DNA from: Clostridiales bacterium
GTDB lineage: Bacteria; Bacillota; Clostridia; Oscillospirales; Oscillospiraceae
Direction of reading: 5' to 3'
DNA length: 64,000 nucleotides
NCBI GenBank assembly: GCA_004554585.1
Contig: SFLH01000011.1
Span: forward strand, 8,308-72,307
The notes beneath the pieces were generated by a model. It was not told where the DNA came from. It did no database searches and saw only the letters and a list, made by a program, of their open reading frames with translations. Position numbers and translations under genes: made by a program. Numbering within the stretch: the first letter of the stretch is position 1; each line of letters begins with the position of its first letter. Shown here one piece after another: positions 14,806 to 23,825 of the stretch.

Positions 14806-15471
14806 GTGAAACCTCGTATTTTGATTTCCCGGTCCCCGGAGAGCAGCGGTCTGTATGAGGCCGCGGTGGAAAAGGCCGGGGGAGAGCCCCTGTCCTATCA
14901 CTGCCCCGACCCCGAGATGGACTTTGACGGGCTGATCCTGGCCGGCGGCGGCGACGTAGACCCGTCGGAATTTATGGAACGCAACCAGGGTTCCCGGGAG
15001 ATTGACCGCCAGCGGGATCAGGTCGAACTGGCCTTGGTGGGCCGCTGCGTCTATGAGAACAAGCCCATCCTGGGCATCTGCCGGGGCCACCAGGTGGTGA
15101 ACATCGCCCTGGGAGGGAACATCTACCAGGATCTGCCCCCCAAGCTCCTGGAGATTCACGATCAGACTCCGGCCGGGGAGAACCGAAACCATCCCATCCG
15201 CCTGGCCGTTTACACCATGCTGGGCGACCTGTACGGGCAGGAGATGACCGTCAACAGCTCTCACCACCAGGCCAACTACAAGCTGGGCCAGGGCCTTTAT
15301 GGCACTGCCTGGGATGAGATCGGCCTGCTGGAAGCCACCCAGCACGGCAGCCTGCCCATTTGGACCGTCCAGTTCCACCCTGAGCAGATGACCGGGGAGG
15401 ACGGCCTGCCCGACGGCCAGAAAATTTTCGACTTTTTCCTGGAACAGTGCCGCAAGCACTGCGGCCAGTGA
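14806..15471 (+). CDS. Gamma-glutamyl-gamma-aminobutyrate hydrolase family protein (class I glutamine amidotransferase-like, peptidase C26)
   Basis: A 221-residue hydrolase with the class I amidotransferase triad: the nucleophile Cys in GICRGHQ (about residue 95), and the His-Glu pair in VQFHPEQM near the C-terminus. The family (PuuD-like) cleaves gamma-glutamyl amides; the actual substrate cannot be read here. GAGGAGG at 14792-14798 overlaps a possible ATG at 14800 but is correctly spaced for the GTG at 14806, so GTG is preferred. It is the first gene of a run with spacings of 1, 28, -1, 14 and 15 bases, indicating one operon through to 19353. Confidence 0.85.
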   Translation: MKPRILISRSPESSGLYEAAVEKAGGEPLSYHCPDPEMDFDGLILAGGGDVDPSEFMERNQGSREIDRQRDQVELALVGRCVYENKPILGICRGHQVVNIALGGNIYQDLPPKLLEIHDQTPAGENRNHPIRLAVYTMLGDLYGQEMTVNSSHHQANYKLGQGLYGTAWDEIGLLEATQHGSLPIWTVQFHPEQMTGEDGLPDGQKIFDFFLEQCRKHCGQ

Positions 15472-15472
15472 C

Positions 15473-15832
15473 GTGGGCGGCGGCAAAGCCTCCCTTCTTC
15501 GGGAGGTAAACTTAGAGGCCGGCCTGCCTTATGTGGATCAGGCGATCAAACGCTTGACCTTTGAGATCCACCACAGCCGCAAACTGGGCTGCACCGCCCT
15601 GAAGATCATTCACGGCTATGGGTCTTCGGGCACCGGCGGGCGCATCCGCACCGAGAGCCGCAAGTACTTGGCCCGGCTGAAGGGGCAGGGGACCATCCGG
15701 GATTTTCTGCCCGGAGAGAAGTTCTCTATCTTTGAGGAGGACACCCGCCGGGCCTTTACCCGGTGCGACGACCTGCGCCGGGACCGGGATTTGGACCGGC
15801 ACAACAACGGGGTGACCTTCATCCTGCTGTGA
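15473..15832 (+). CDS. Smr-domain protein
   Basis: A 119-residue protein that is essentially one Smr (MutS2 C-terminal-like) domain. Typical features are NLEAGLPYVDQAIKRL near the start and the IIHGYGSSGTGGRIR loop with its conserved HGxG. Stand-alone Smr domains bind nucleic acid and some cut branched DNA or RNA; the role here is unknown. The GTG start one base after the preceding stop has no separate ribosome binding site, so translation is probably coupled. Confidence 0.82.
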   Translation: MGGGKASLLREVNLEAGLPYVDQAIKRLTFEIHHSRKLGCTALKIIHGYGSSGTGGRIRTESRKYLARLKGQGTIRDFLPGEKFSIFEEDTRRAFTRCDDLRRDRDLDRHNNGVTFILL

Positions 15833-15860
15833 CCACACGCCAGAGAAAGGAAGCGCGTCC

Positions 15861-16277
15861 ATGGACTTTCAAGCGATGATCGACGCCACCAACAACAAGA
15901 ATTCCTTTATGCTTCACAACGGCATCCGCCTGACCAAAATGGAAAAGGACCACGCAGTGGTGGAGGCCGACTTGTCCCGGGTCAACCGCAACCTGTACGG
16001 CGCGGTCCACGGGGGGATGTTTCTCACCATGGCCGACTGTGCCGCCGGCGGCACGGCCCGGAGCAACGGCATGCGCTATGTGACGGTGAACAACAGCTTT
16101 TCCTTCTTCCGCAACACCAAGCGGGACCACCTGGTGGCCGAGGGGTGGGTAAAGAGCCGGGGCACCACCATCTGCGTGGTGGAGGTCCAGGTGCGGGACG
16201 ACACGGAAAAGGTGCTGTGTGAAGGAACCTTTACCATGTTCTGTACTGGCCGCCAGGACGAGATCCCCCCAGACTGA
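15861..16277 (+). CDS. PaaI-type hotdog thioesterase
   Basis: A 138-residue hotdog-fold protein. The motif NLYGAVHGGMFLTMADCAAG near residues 48-67 is the PaaI/4HBT signature, with HGG and the acidic catalytic residue following. Such enzymes hydrolyse acyl-CoA thioesters; the acyl chain is unknown. Its TGA overlaps the ATG of the next gene by one base, showing that it belongs to the same operon. AAAGGAAG precedes the ATG. Confidence 0.86.
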   Translation: MDFQAMIDATNNKNSFMLHNGIRLTKMEKDHAVVEADLSRVNRNLYGAVHGGMFLTMADCAAGGTARSNGMRYVTVNNSFSFFRNTKRDHLVAEGWVKSRGTTICVVEVQVRDDTEKVLCEGTFTMFCTGRQDEIPPD

Positions 16278-17233
16278 TGGCGGCCTATCGCTCCTTTTCC
16301 CAGGCCATGGTCCAGCGCTTTGGGGGAAAGGTCTATAAGCTCTCCCTGGACGGCGGCATGACCTGCCCCACCCGGGACGGCACCCTGGGCCGCCGGGGGT
16401 GCATCTTCTGCGGCGCCAAAGGCGCCGGGGACTTTGCGGCCCCCGTCTGCCAGAGCGTAGAGGCACAGCTGAAAGCAGCCAGGCAGCGGGTGGCGGCCAA
16501 GAACAAGGACGGCCGCTATGTGGCCTATTTTCAGAGTTTTACCAACACCTACGCCCCTGTGGACTACCTGGACAATCTCTTCCGCCAGGCCATGGCACCG
16601 CCGGAGATCGTGGCTCTGTCTGTGGCCACCCGCCCTGACTGCCTTGGCCCGGAGGTGGTGGCCCTGCTGGCGGAGCTGAACCGGGAAAAACCCGTGTGGG
16701 TGGAGCTGGGCCTGCAGACCATCCATCCTGCCAGTGCCCGCTACATCCGCCGGGGATACGACCTGCCGGTCTATGACCGGGCGGTCGCGGCACTCAAACA
16801 GGCGGGCCTGGAGGTCATCACCCATGTGATCCTGGGCCTGCCGGGAGAGGGTGCCGAGGATATGGCGGCCACCGTCCGGTATGTGGGGTGGAGCGGCGCC
16901 GACGGGATCAAGCTCCAGCTGCTCCATGTGTTGGAGGGCACGGACTTGGCTCGGGACTGGCGGGCCGGAAAGGTCCCGGTGCTCTCGTTAGAGGAATATA
17001 TTTCCATTCTTGAGGGCTGCTTGGCGGTCCTGCCGCCCCAGATGGTGGTCCACCGCCTGACGGGGGATGGGGCCAAACGGGATCTGCTGGCCCCCTTATG
17101 GAGTGCCGATAAGAAACGCGTGCTCAATGCCATCCAACGGGCCTTTGCCCGGGATGGGGTCTGTCAAGGCAGCCGCTGGCGCCTGGCGGACGAACAGAAA
17201 CGAAAGGAATGGCCTGCGCGGACGCAGCCATGA
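16277..17233 (+). CDS. TIGR01212-family radical SAM protein (YhcC type)
   Basis: A 318-residue radical SAM protein. The 4Fe-4S cluster ligands are in CPTRDGTLGRRGCIFCG, that is Cys-x11-Cys-x2-Cys, the unusual spacing of this family, not CxxxCxxC. Other family segments are FQSFTNTYAPVDYL, SVATRPDCL and WVELGLQT. The C-terminal part carries LSLEEYISILEGCLAVLPP. The substrate is not known for the family. It overlaps the thioesterase stop codon by one base and is followed 14 bases later by the His-rich GTPase gene. Confidence 0.88.
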   Translation: MAAYRSFSQAMVQRFGGKVYKLSLDGGMTCPTRDGTLGRRGCIFCGAKGAGDFAAPVCQSVEAQLKAARQRVAAKNKDGRYVAYFQSFTNTYAPVDYLDNLFRQAMAPPEIVALSVATRPDCLGPEVVALLAELNREKPVWVELGLQTIHPASARYIRRGYDLPVYDRAVAALKQAGLEVITHVILGLPGEGAEDMAATVRYVGWSGADGIKLQLLHVLEGTDLARDWRAGKVPVLSLEEYISILEGCLAVLPPQMVVHRLTGDGAKRDLLAPLWSADKKRVLNAIQRAFARDGVCQGSRWRLADEQKRKEWPARTQP

Positions 17234-17247
17234 AGGAGGAACATACC

Positions 17248-18390
17248 ATGACAAAAATCGATATCTTTTCTGGTTTTTTGGGTGCCGGCAAGACCACGCT
17301 CATCAAAAAACTCATTGAGGAGGCCTACCGGGGCGAGAAGCTGGTGCTGATCGAAAACGAGTTTGGCGAGATCGGCATCGACGGGGGCTTTCTCAAGGAC
17401 TCCGGGGTGGAGATCACCGAGATGAACTCCGGCTGCATCTGCTGCAGCCTGGTGGGCGACTTTGGTCAGGCGCTGGAGCAGGTGCTCTACCACTTCCAGC
17501 CGGACCGGGTGATCATTGAGCCCTCCGGGGTGGGCAAGCTCTCCGACGTCATCGGGGCGGTCCAGCGGCTGAACAACCCCAATATCCAGCTCAACGCCTT
17601 TGTCACCGTGGCCGACGCCACCAAGTGCAAGATTTATATGAAGAACTTTGGGGAGTTCTACAACAACCAGATTGAGCACGCTGCCGCCATCGTCCTCAGC
17701 CGCACCAGCGGCATGAAGGAGCAGAAGCTCCTGGACGCGGTGGCCCTGCTGCGGGAGCACAACGCCAATGCCCCCATCATCACCACTCCGTGGGAGGAGC
17801 TGGACGGCAAGCTTATCCTGGAGACCATGGAAAACAAGGACACCTTGAAAGAAGAGCTGGCCCGCCTGGCCGCCGAGCAGGCTGCCCACGATGAAGCTCA
17901 CCACCATCACCATCATGACCATGAGCACGATCACGAGCACCACCATGATCATGACCATGACCACGAGCATCATCACGATCATGACCATGACCACGAACAC
18001 GAGCATCACCACGATCATGATCATGACCACGAACACGAGCACCATCACGACCATGAGCATCACCATCATCACCACGACGGCACCTGCTCCTGCGGCCACG
18101 ACCACGATGCCGACGAGGTCTTCATCAGCTGGGGCACCGAGACGCCCCGGAAATACACCGAGGAGGAGATCACCAGCGCCCTGTCCGCTCTGGACGACGA
18201 AGCCCGCTGCGGCGCGGTCCTCCGGGCTAAGGGCATTGTGCCCTGCACCGATGGCAGCTGGATTCACTTTGACTATGTGCCCGGAGAGCAGAATGTCCGC
18301 CGTGGTCCCGCCAGCTTCACCGGCCGCCTGTGCGTGATCGGTGCGGAGCTGAAGGAGCACGAGCTGGAACACCTGTTCTGCCTGCACTGA
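17248..18390 (+). CDS. G3E (CobW/ZNG1-like) metallochaperone GTPase with very long His-rich insert
   Basis: A 380-residue P-loop GTPase that probably delivers a transition metal (zinc, cobalt or nickel) to a partner. Visible motifs are the Walker A GFLGAGKT (residues 9-16), ENEFGEIGIDG, the metal-binding GCICC (62-66) and EPSGVGK. Between the GTPase domain and the CobW C-terminal domain, residues 214-287 form a low-complexity insert of His, Asp and Glu with about 42 histidines, ending in a CSCGHDHD motif. The C-terminal domain (about 288-380) includes RAKGIVPCTDGSWIHFDYVPG. The ATG at 17248 follows GAAGGAGG. The next gene encodes a second, divergent GTPase 15 bases away. Confidence 0.9.
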   Translation: MTKIDIFSGFLGAGKTTLIKKLIEEAYRGEKLVLIENEFGEIGIDGGFLKDSGVEITEMNSGCICCSLVGDFGQALEQVLYHFQPDRVIIEPSGVGKLSDVIGAVQRLNNPNIQLNAFVTVADATKCKIYMKNFGEFYNNQIEHAAAIVLSRTSGMKEQKLLDAVALLREHNANAPIITTPWEELDGKLILETMENKDTLKEELARLAAEQAAHDEAHHHHHHDHEHDHEHHHDHDHDHEHHHDHDHDHEHEHHHDHDHDHEHEHHHDHEHHHHHHDGTCSCGHDHDADEVFISWGTETPRKYTEEEITSALSALDDEARCGAVLRAKGIVPCTDGSWIHFDYVPGEQNVRRGPASFTGRLCVIGAELKEHELEHLFCLH

Positions 18391-18405
18391 TCGGAGGGCA
18401 CCGCC

Positions 18406-19353
18406 ATGATGGAAGAGATCCCTGTTTACCTGTTTACCGGGTTTCTGGACGCGGGGAAAACGAAGTTCATTCAGGAGACCTTAGAGGACGCACGCTTCAA
18501 CAACGGCGAGAGTACCCTCTTACTGCTGTGTGAGGAAGGGGAGGAGGAGTACGATCCCACCTCCTTCTCCGGCAAAAACGTCTTCATCGAGGTCATCGAG
18601 GAGCCCGAGGAGCTCACCCCTTCCAACCTGGAACGGCTGCAGAAGAAGCACGCGGTGGAGCGGGTGATCATCGAGTACAACGGCATGTGGATGCTGGACC
18701 AGCTCTACCAGAACATGCCCGAGCCCTGGGTGGTCTACCAGGAGTTCCTCTTTGCCGACGCGCAGACCTTCTTGGTCTACAACAACAACATGCGCGGCCT
18801 GGTGGTGGATAAGCTGAAGAGCTGCGAGATGGTGGTCCTCAACCGGTCCGACGAGACCGTGGACAAGGCGGAGATCCACAAGATCATCCGGGCGGTCAGC
18901 CGCCGCACCAACATTGCCTACGAGGACCGCAGCGGGGAGGTCTATTACGACGACACCCCCGATGAGCTGCCCTATGATCTGGAGGCCCCCGTGGTGGAGA
19001 TTACCCCCGAGGACTACGCCATCTGGTACCAGGACATCTCCGAGGAACCGGAGAAGTACAAGGGCAAGACCCTCAAGATCGGCGGCTTTACCATGGTCCG
19101 GGACAAGCTCCCCGCCGGCAGTTTCGTCTTTGGCCGCCGGGTGATGACCTGCTGCATCGAGGACATCACCTTCGCTGGCCTGCTGGCCACGGGGTATGAC
19201 ACGAAACAGCTCCAGGACCAGCAATGGGTGGAGCTGACGGCCAAGGTGGCCATCAAGCACAACCGCCTGTACAACAAGAAGGGCCCCATCCTCAACGTCC
19301 TCTCCCTGGTCCCCGGCACCCCGCCGGAGCAGGATGTGGCCACCTTCTATTGA
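18406..19353 (+). CDS. CobW-like P-loop protein fused to a YcgQ/TIGR03943-like C-terminal domain
   Basis: A 315-residue protein. Residues 7-20 read VYLFTGFLDAGKTK, a G3E-type P-loop. The GCICC metal motif expected about 50 residues later is missing, and the region reads LLLLCEEGEEEYDP. The C-terminal third (about 205-315) with KYKGKTLKIGGFTMVRD and RRVMTCCIEDITFAG resembles the YcgQ/TIGR03943 proteins that accompany YcgR-type permeases; the MTCC pair is a candidate metal site. Adjacent to the His-rich GTPase, it suggests a two-component metal-handling pair. No permease gene is nearby. Function is inferred. Confidence 0.78.
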   Translation: MMEEIPVYLFTGFLDAGKTKFIQETLEDARFNNGESTLLLLCEEGEEEYDPTSFSGKNVFIEVIEEPEELTPSNLERLQKKHAVERVIIEYNGMWMLDQLYQNMPEPWVVYQEFLFADAQTFLVYNNNMRGLVVDKLKSCEMVVLNRSDETVDKAEIHKIIRAVSRRTNIAYEDRSGEVYYDDTPDELPYDLEAPVVEITPEDYAIWYQDISEEPEKYKGKTLKIGGFTMVRDKLPAGSFVFGRRVMTCCIEDITFAGLLATGYDTKQLQDQQWVELTAKVAIKHNRLYNKKGPILNVLSLVPGTPPEQDVATFY

Positions 19354-19380
19354 GGCTGCGTCCAAGCGAAAGTTAGGAAA

Positions 19381-19418
19381 AATGCCACGTTCCTGTTGGA
19401 AGGAACGTGGCATTTTTT
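19381..19418 (+). terminator. Bidirectional terminator between the GTPase operon and the RND operon
   Basis: AATGCCACGTTCC pairs with GGAACGTGGCATT. T-runs follow on both strands, so it can serve both convergent operons. Confidence 0.85.
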
Positions 19419-19463
19419 GCCGTAAATTGCCGTAGCGGAGAAGAAGGTGAGGAAAGGCGGCCG

Positions 19464-22400
19464 TTATGGTTCCCCATCCTCGCCGGAGGCCGCCTCCAAC
19501 TGCGCGATCTGCTCCAGCAGCCGGGCCTGTTTTCGTGCCCGGCGCTCCTGGAAGGGCTTGCCCAGACGCTCGGCTAAGCTGTCCAGCAGGGAGTAGTAAA
19601 CGGGGGTAAAGAGGAGTGTGACCACCGTGGAGATCACCATGCCGCTGATCATCACGATGCCCATGGGCTGGAGAAGCTCGTTGCCCTCTCCTGTGCCTGC
19701 CGCCATGGGGATGAGGGCCAGCACCGTGGTCAGGGTGGTCATCATGATGGGCCGCACCCGAAGGGGACAGGCCTCCAGAATGGCCTCCTCCTTCTCCTGT
19801 CCCCGGGACCGGCGGATGTTGATATAGTCCACAAGAACGATGGAGGAGTTGACCACGGTGCCCACCAGCATGATCAGGGCCAGCAGAACCACCATGGACA
19901 GATCCATCCCCGTCAGTGGCAGCCCAAACAGGGCGCCAGAGAGCGCGATGGGGAGGATAAGCATGACCATGACCGGCATGAGGAAGGACTCAAACTGGGC
20001 AGCCAAAATGAAGTAGACCAGGCAGGTGGCCACCAGCATGGCAAGTAGTAGGGAGTGGAAGTTCTCCATCATGTCTGTATAGGAGCTGCTGATCTCCGCC
20101 TGGTATCCATCGGGCATGGGGTACTGGTCCAGAATAGCCTGGACGGATTCGTTCATGGCGACGGTATCGCCGCTGAGGCTGTCGCCGGTGATCTCGATTT
20201 GGCGGGACTGGTTTTCCCGGGTAATGCTCTGGGGGCTCAGGACGATGGACACGTCTGCCACCGCCGAGAGGGGGACGGTCCCGCCGGTGGGGGCCGAGAT
20301 GGGCATGGAGCGCAGGGCGTCCAGATTTTTGCCGCTGGCGCCGCTGCCCCGGACCACCACGTCCCAGTCAGTTCCGTCTGCGGTCACCACGGTGGCGGTG
20401 GTCCCGGTAAGTTCACTGCGCACTGCGGCGCCGATGGCGGCGGCGGTGAGCCCGTACTGGGCGGCGGCGGTGTCGTTGACGGAGACGGAAACGGAGGGAA
20501 CGCTGTTCTCCAAGGAATTTTTCACTTGGGAGGCGTCCTCCAAGGCGGCGATTTGCTCGGTCAAATCGTTGGCCAGCTGGGTGAGGATGCTATAATCCGA
20601 GCCGGTGAGATTGACCTGGATGTCGCTGCTGCCAGTGAGGCTGCCCATCAGGCTGGACTCGCTGACGGTGATCTGACAGCCGGCGATGTCCGCCGCGGCT
20701 CGCTGAAGGTCCTGGGCCACCTGTTTGCTGGAGCGGTCCCTCTTTTCCCGGCCCACCAAATTGACGGTGATGGAGGCGCTGTCGCTGCTGCCTGTTCCCA
20801 GGGCGCTGCCGATGGTCATATACAGGTTGTCCATCTCCGGGCAGGTCTCTTCTACCAGGTCCATCACCCGCTCGCCGTAGTCGATGGTGTCCTCTAGTTC
20901 TGTGCCTGTGGGCATGGAAACAGAAATGTTCACGATGCCCTGGTCCATCTCCGGCAGCAGCACCATGTTGGTGCTCAGACAGCTGACCAGGAACAGGACC
21001 ACCATGGCGGCGGAGACCACACAGGCCACCGCCCGCCGGCGCAGGAAGTAGGACAGCAGGCGCTGATAGGTCTCTCCCGCCCGGGCAGCCCACTGGGACA
21101 GCCGGCTGTCCCGGCTGCGCCCCTGGAGCTTCTGCAGCCGGACGGCATTCTCGTCCAGCAGGAAATAGCACATCAGGGGCACCAGGGTCAGAGCGATGAG
21201 AAGGGAGGAGAGGATGAGGAAGACCACCGTCAGGGAAAAGTCCAGGAACATCATGCCCACTAGGCCGCCGCTCAGGCCGATGGGCAGGAAGACGGCCACG
21301 GTGGTCAGGCTGGAGGCGGTGATGGAGGTGACCACCTCCGACGTGCCCAGCACACAGCTGTCATATCGGCTGTGGCCGTCCCCGGCGTAGCGGTAGATGT
21401 TCTCCAGGACCACAATGGAGTTGTCTACCACCATGCCGATGCACATGGCGATCCCCCCCAAACTCATCATGTTCAAGGTGGTGCCGAAGATGTTCATCAG
21501 CAGAAAGACCGTCAGCACGCAAAAGGGCATGGACAGGGAGATGGTCACCGTGGCCCCGCCCCGGCGCAGGAAAGCCAGCACCACGGCGGCGGACAGGACC
21601 ACTCCCAGGATGATGTTCTGGATGGCGTTGTTTGCCACCTGGAGGATATATTCTCCGGCCTCATAGGGCACAAGATAGGTCATGGAGGGATAGTCCTGCT
21701 GCAGCTCTTCCAGGGTTTCCAAGATCCGCTGGGAGGTCTCCACCTCGTTGGAGCCTGAGCGCTTGTTCACAGAGAGAAGCACGCAGTCTGCGTCCCCCAG
21801 CTTGGCGGCGCTGCCGCCCAGAGAGGATTCCAGATAGACGCTGGCAATTTCTCCCAAACGTATGGTGCCTCCCCGAGGAAGGAAGATCACCGTGTTGGCC
21901 ACATCCTCCACAGACTGAAACTGCCCGTCGGTGGTGACGGTGAGCACGTTGGTGCCGTTTTGCACATTGCCGCCGGGATACAGAACGTTGGCGGCGGCCA
22001 GATAATTGGAGATGTCACTAAGGGTCAGGCCGTAGCCGGTCAGAGCGGTGGTGTTGACCTCCACGGCGATCTGCTGGCTGATGCCTCCCATGATGTCCAC
22101 GGAGGCCACCCCGTCCAGTCGTTCCAAGGCAGGTCCCACGGTGTCTTCGGCCATGGTTTGCAGCTGGGTCAGATCCTCGCCGCTGAGGGCGATCATGGCC
22201 ACGGGCATCATGTCGTTGACGTTGAAGTTGTAGATGACGGGGTCAGTACACCCTTCGGGAAGGGTCAGGGCATCAAATTTTTCCCGCAACTTGATGGCCG
22301 CGCTGTCCACGTCGGTGCCGTCGGCATAGGAGATCATCACCATGCTCACATTTTCCGACGAAGTGGAGGTGATCTCCTCCACCCCTGCCAGGGTGGAGAC

Positions 22401-22610
22401 ACAGGACTCCAGGGGGCGGGTGACCAGTTCCTCCATGTCCTCCGGCCCGGCGCCGGAATAGGTGCACAGGACATAGGCGGCGGGAAACTCCATGTTGGGC
22501 ATCAGGGCCAGCTTGAGGTTGGCGTAAAAGACCACCCCGAAGACGGCGATGATGAGAAAGGCCAGAATGGTGGTGACTTTATGCTTGATGCAGAAAGAGG
22601 CAATTTTCAT
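19464..22610 (-). CDS. RND-family efflux permease (AcrB/HAE1-like)
   Basis: A 1048-residue inner-membrane exporter with two repeats of six membrane helices and two large external loops. Typical segments are the N-terminal IKHKVTTILAFLIIAVFGVVF, GIAMCIGMVVDNSIVVLENI in helix 4 (with the proton-relay Asp), and the matching helix-10 segment LIMLVGTVVNSSIVLVDYINI. Its ATG overlaps the TGA of the adaptor gene (ATGA). Gram-positive RND pumps lack an outer-membrane channel, and none is present here. The operon is marR-adaptor-permease, so the pump is probably induced by a small toxic molecule, but the substrate is unknown. Confidence 0.93.
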   Translation of the reverse strand: MKIASFCIKHKVTTILAFLIIAVFGVVFYANLKLALMPNMEFPAAYVLCTYSGAGPEDMEELVTRPLESCVSTLAGVEEITSTSSENVSMVMISYADGTDVDSAAIKLREKFDALTLPEGCTDPVIYNFNVNDMMPVAMIALSGEDLTQLQTMAEDTVGPALERLDGVASVDIMGGISQQIAVEVNTTALTGYGLTLSDISNYLAAANVLYPGGNVQNGTNVLTVTTDGQFQSVEDVANTVIFLPRGGTIRLGEIASVYLESSLGGSAAKLGDADCVLLSVNKRSGSNEVETSQRILETLEELQQDYPSMTYLVPYEAGEYILQVANNAIQNIILGVVLSAAVVLAFLRRGGATVTISLSMPFCVLTVFLLMNIFGTTLNMMSLGGIAMCIGMVVDNSIVVLENIYRYAGDGHSRYDSCVLGTSEVVTSITASSLTTVAVFLPIGLSGGLVGMMFLDFSLTVVFLILSSLLIALTLVPLMCYFLLDENAVRLQKLQGRSRDSRLSQWAARAGETYQRLLSYFLRRRAVACVVSAAMVVLFLVSCLSTNMVLLPEMDQGIVNISVSMPTGTELEDTIDYGERVMDLVEETCPEMDNLYMTIGSALGTGSSDSASITVNLVGREKRDRSSKQVAQDLQRAAADIAGCQITVSESSLMGSLTGSSDIQVNLTGSDYSILTQLANDLTEQIAALEDASQVKNSLENSVPSVSVSVNDTAAAQYGLTAAAIGAAVRSELTGTTATVVTADGTDWDVVVRGSGASGKNLDALRSMPISAPTGGTVPLSAVADVSIVLSPQSITRENQSRQIEITGDSLSGDTVAMNESVQAILDQYPMPDGYQAEISSSYTDMMENFHSLLLAMLVATCLVYFILAAQFESFLMPVMVMLILPIALSGALFGLPLTGMDLSMVVLLALIMLVGTVVNSSIVLVDYINIRRSRGQEKEEAILEACPLRVRPIMMTTLTTVLALIPMAAGTGEGNELLQPMGIVMISGMVISTVVTLLFTPVYYSLLDSLAERLGKPFQERRARKQARLLEQIAQLEAASGEDGEP

Positions 22611-23776
22611 GGCGCCACCTCAGAGGACACCACCCGGGCTTGGGCGCCGTCAGAGAGGTAGAACTGCCCCACGGTAACCAGGGTCTCCCCCCCGCTCAGA
22701 CCGGCGGTGATCTCAGTCACGCCGTCGCCCACCAGGCCGGTCTCCACCGCCACCCGGTGAGCAATGCTGTTCTCATCCAGGGTATAGACGTACTGGCCGT
22801 CCATGCCCGTTTGGATGGCTTCCGTGGGGACGATGACCACGTCGTTCTGGGTATCCGTATAAAAGGTCACCTGGGCGAACATCCCCGACAGCAGTTCCTT
22901 GGCGGCGGAGGCGGGCACCTGGATGGTCACCGGATAGAGATGGGTGGTGGCGTTGGGGGAGGAGACGAGGTTCTGGATGGTGCCTTGAAAAGAGGCCTGG
23001 GCCGCGTCTACTGTCACGGAAACCTGGCTGCCTTTCTGCAGCTTGCCGACGAGAGATTCCGCCACCCCCACCTGGATTTCCATGTTCGCGGTGGACTCGA
23101 TGGAAGCCACCGGCGCGCTGGGGGAGACAAAGCCGTTTTTTACGGCGGTCAGAGACACCACGGTGCCGGCAATGGGAGCAGTGACTTTGCCATCGCTGTC
23201 GATGTTGGCCAGGGAGGACTCCAGCTGCTCTAGGGTGGACTTGTAGTTTTGGATGCTGATTTCCAGCTGATCCAAGGTGGAGTCCATGGTTGCTTTGGCG
23301 CTGTCTACGGCGGCCTGGGCGCTGTCGACTTCCGTCTGGGAGACCAGGCCGATCTGGAAGAGTTCCTGGATGCTGGCCAGTTTCTCCTGGGCCTGGGTGA
23401 CCTGCTGGGAGAGCAGGGCGGACTGGCTGTCGTAACTGGCCTTGGCCTTGTTGTAGCTCAAGGCAGCCGTATCATAGTTTGCCTTGGTGGCGGAGATGTC
23501 TAAGGCGCACAGGGCCTGTCCAGCGGAGACGGTGTCACCCACCTCCACATACACGTCGGTGCAGCGCACCGACAGGGCCACGTAGACCGACTCCTGGCCG
23601 CCGGAGACCACTTGGCCAGAGACTGTGCTCTCCGCCGCAATGGACCCTCGGGAAACGGCGGCGACTTCTACCGCTGTCGTCGGGTCCTCTGCCTCCGACT
23701 CTTCTTTCTCTCCACACCCGGCCAGCAGGAAGAGAAATGCGGCGGCCAGGCATAGGCTGATGATCTGTTTTTTCAT
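22607..23776 (-). CDS. RND efflux periplasmic-adaptor-type lipoprotein (HlyD/MFP family)
   Basis: A 389-residue extracytoplasmic adaptor. The lipobox LLAGC at about residues 17-21 follows a short signal sequence, so it is lipid-anchored. A biotinyl-lipoyl-like hairpin region is split by a long coiled coil (about residues 90-185) rich in Ala, Gln, Ser and Leu. Beta-barrel and membrane-proximal domains follow (GTIQNLVSSPNATTHLYPVTIQV; VPTEAIQTGMDGQYVYTLDEN). The ATG at 23776 has GGAGG eight bases upstream. It is translationally coupled to the permease downstream. Confidence 0.9.
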   Translation of the reverse strand: MKKQIISLCLAAAFLFLLAGCGEKEESEAEDPTTAVEVAAVSRGSIAAESTVSGQVVSGGQESVYVALSVRCTDVYVEVGDTVSAGQALCALDISATKANYDTAALSYNKAKASYDSQSALLSQQVTQAQEKLASIQELFQIGLVSQTEVDSAQAAVDSAKATMDSTLDQLEISIQNYKSTLEQLESSLANIDSDGKVTAPIAGTVVSLTAVKNGFVSPSAPVASIESTANMEIQVGVAESLVGKLQKGSQVSVTVDAAQASFQGTIQNLVSSPNATTHLYPVTIQVPASAAKELLSGMFAQVTFYTDTQNDVVIVPTEAIQTGMDGQYVYTLDENSIAHRVAVETGLVGDGVTEITAGLSGGETLVTVGQFYLSDGAQARVVSSEVAP

Positions 23777-23825
23777 GGGGATACCTCCGGGAGAACGTAG
23801 TGAGATCGCAAAGGGCGTGCAGACC

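Noticed and set aside
17905..18080. Dense short tandem repeats that could be mistaken for a CRISPR array or minisatellite
   Set aside because: The repeats are in-frame CAC/CAT/GAC/GAG codons giving the His-rich insert of the GTPase; there are no unique spacers.
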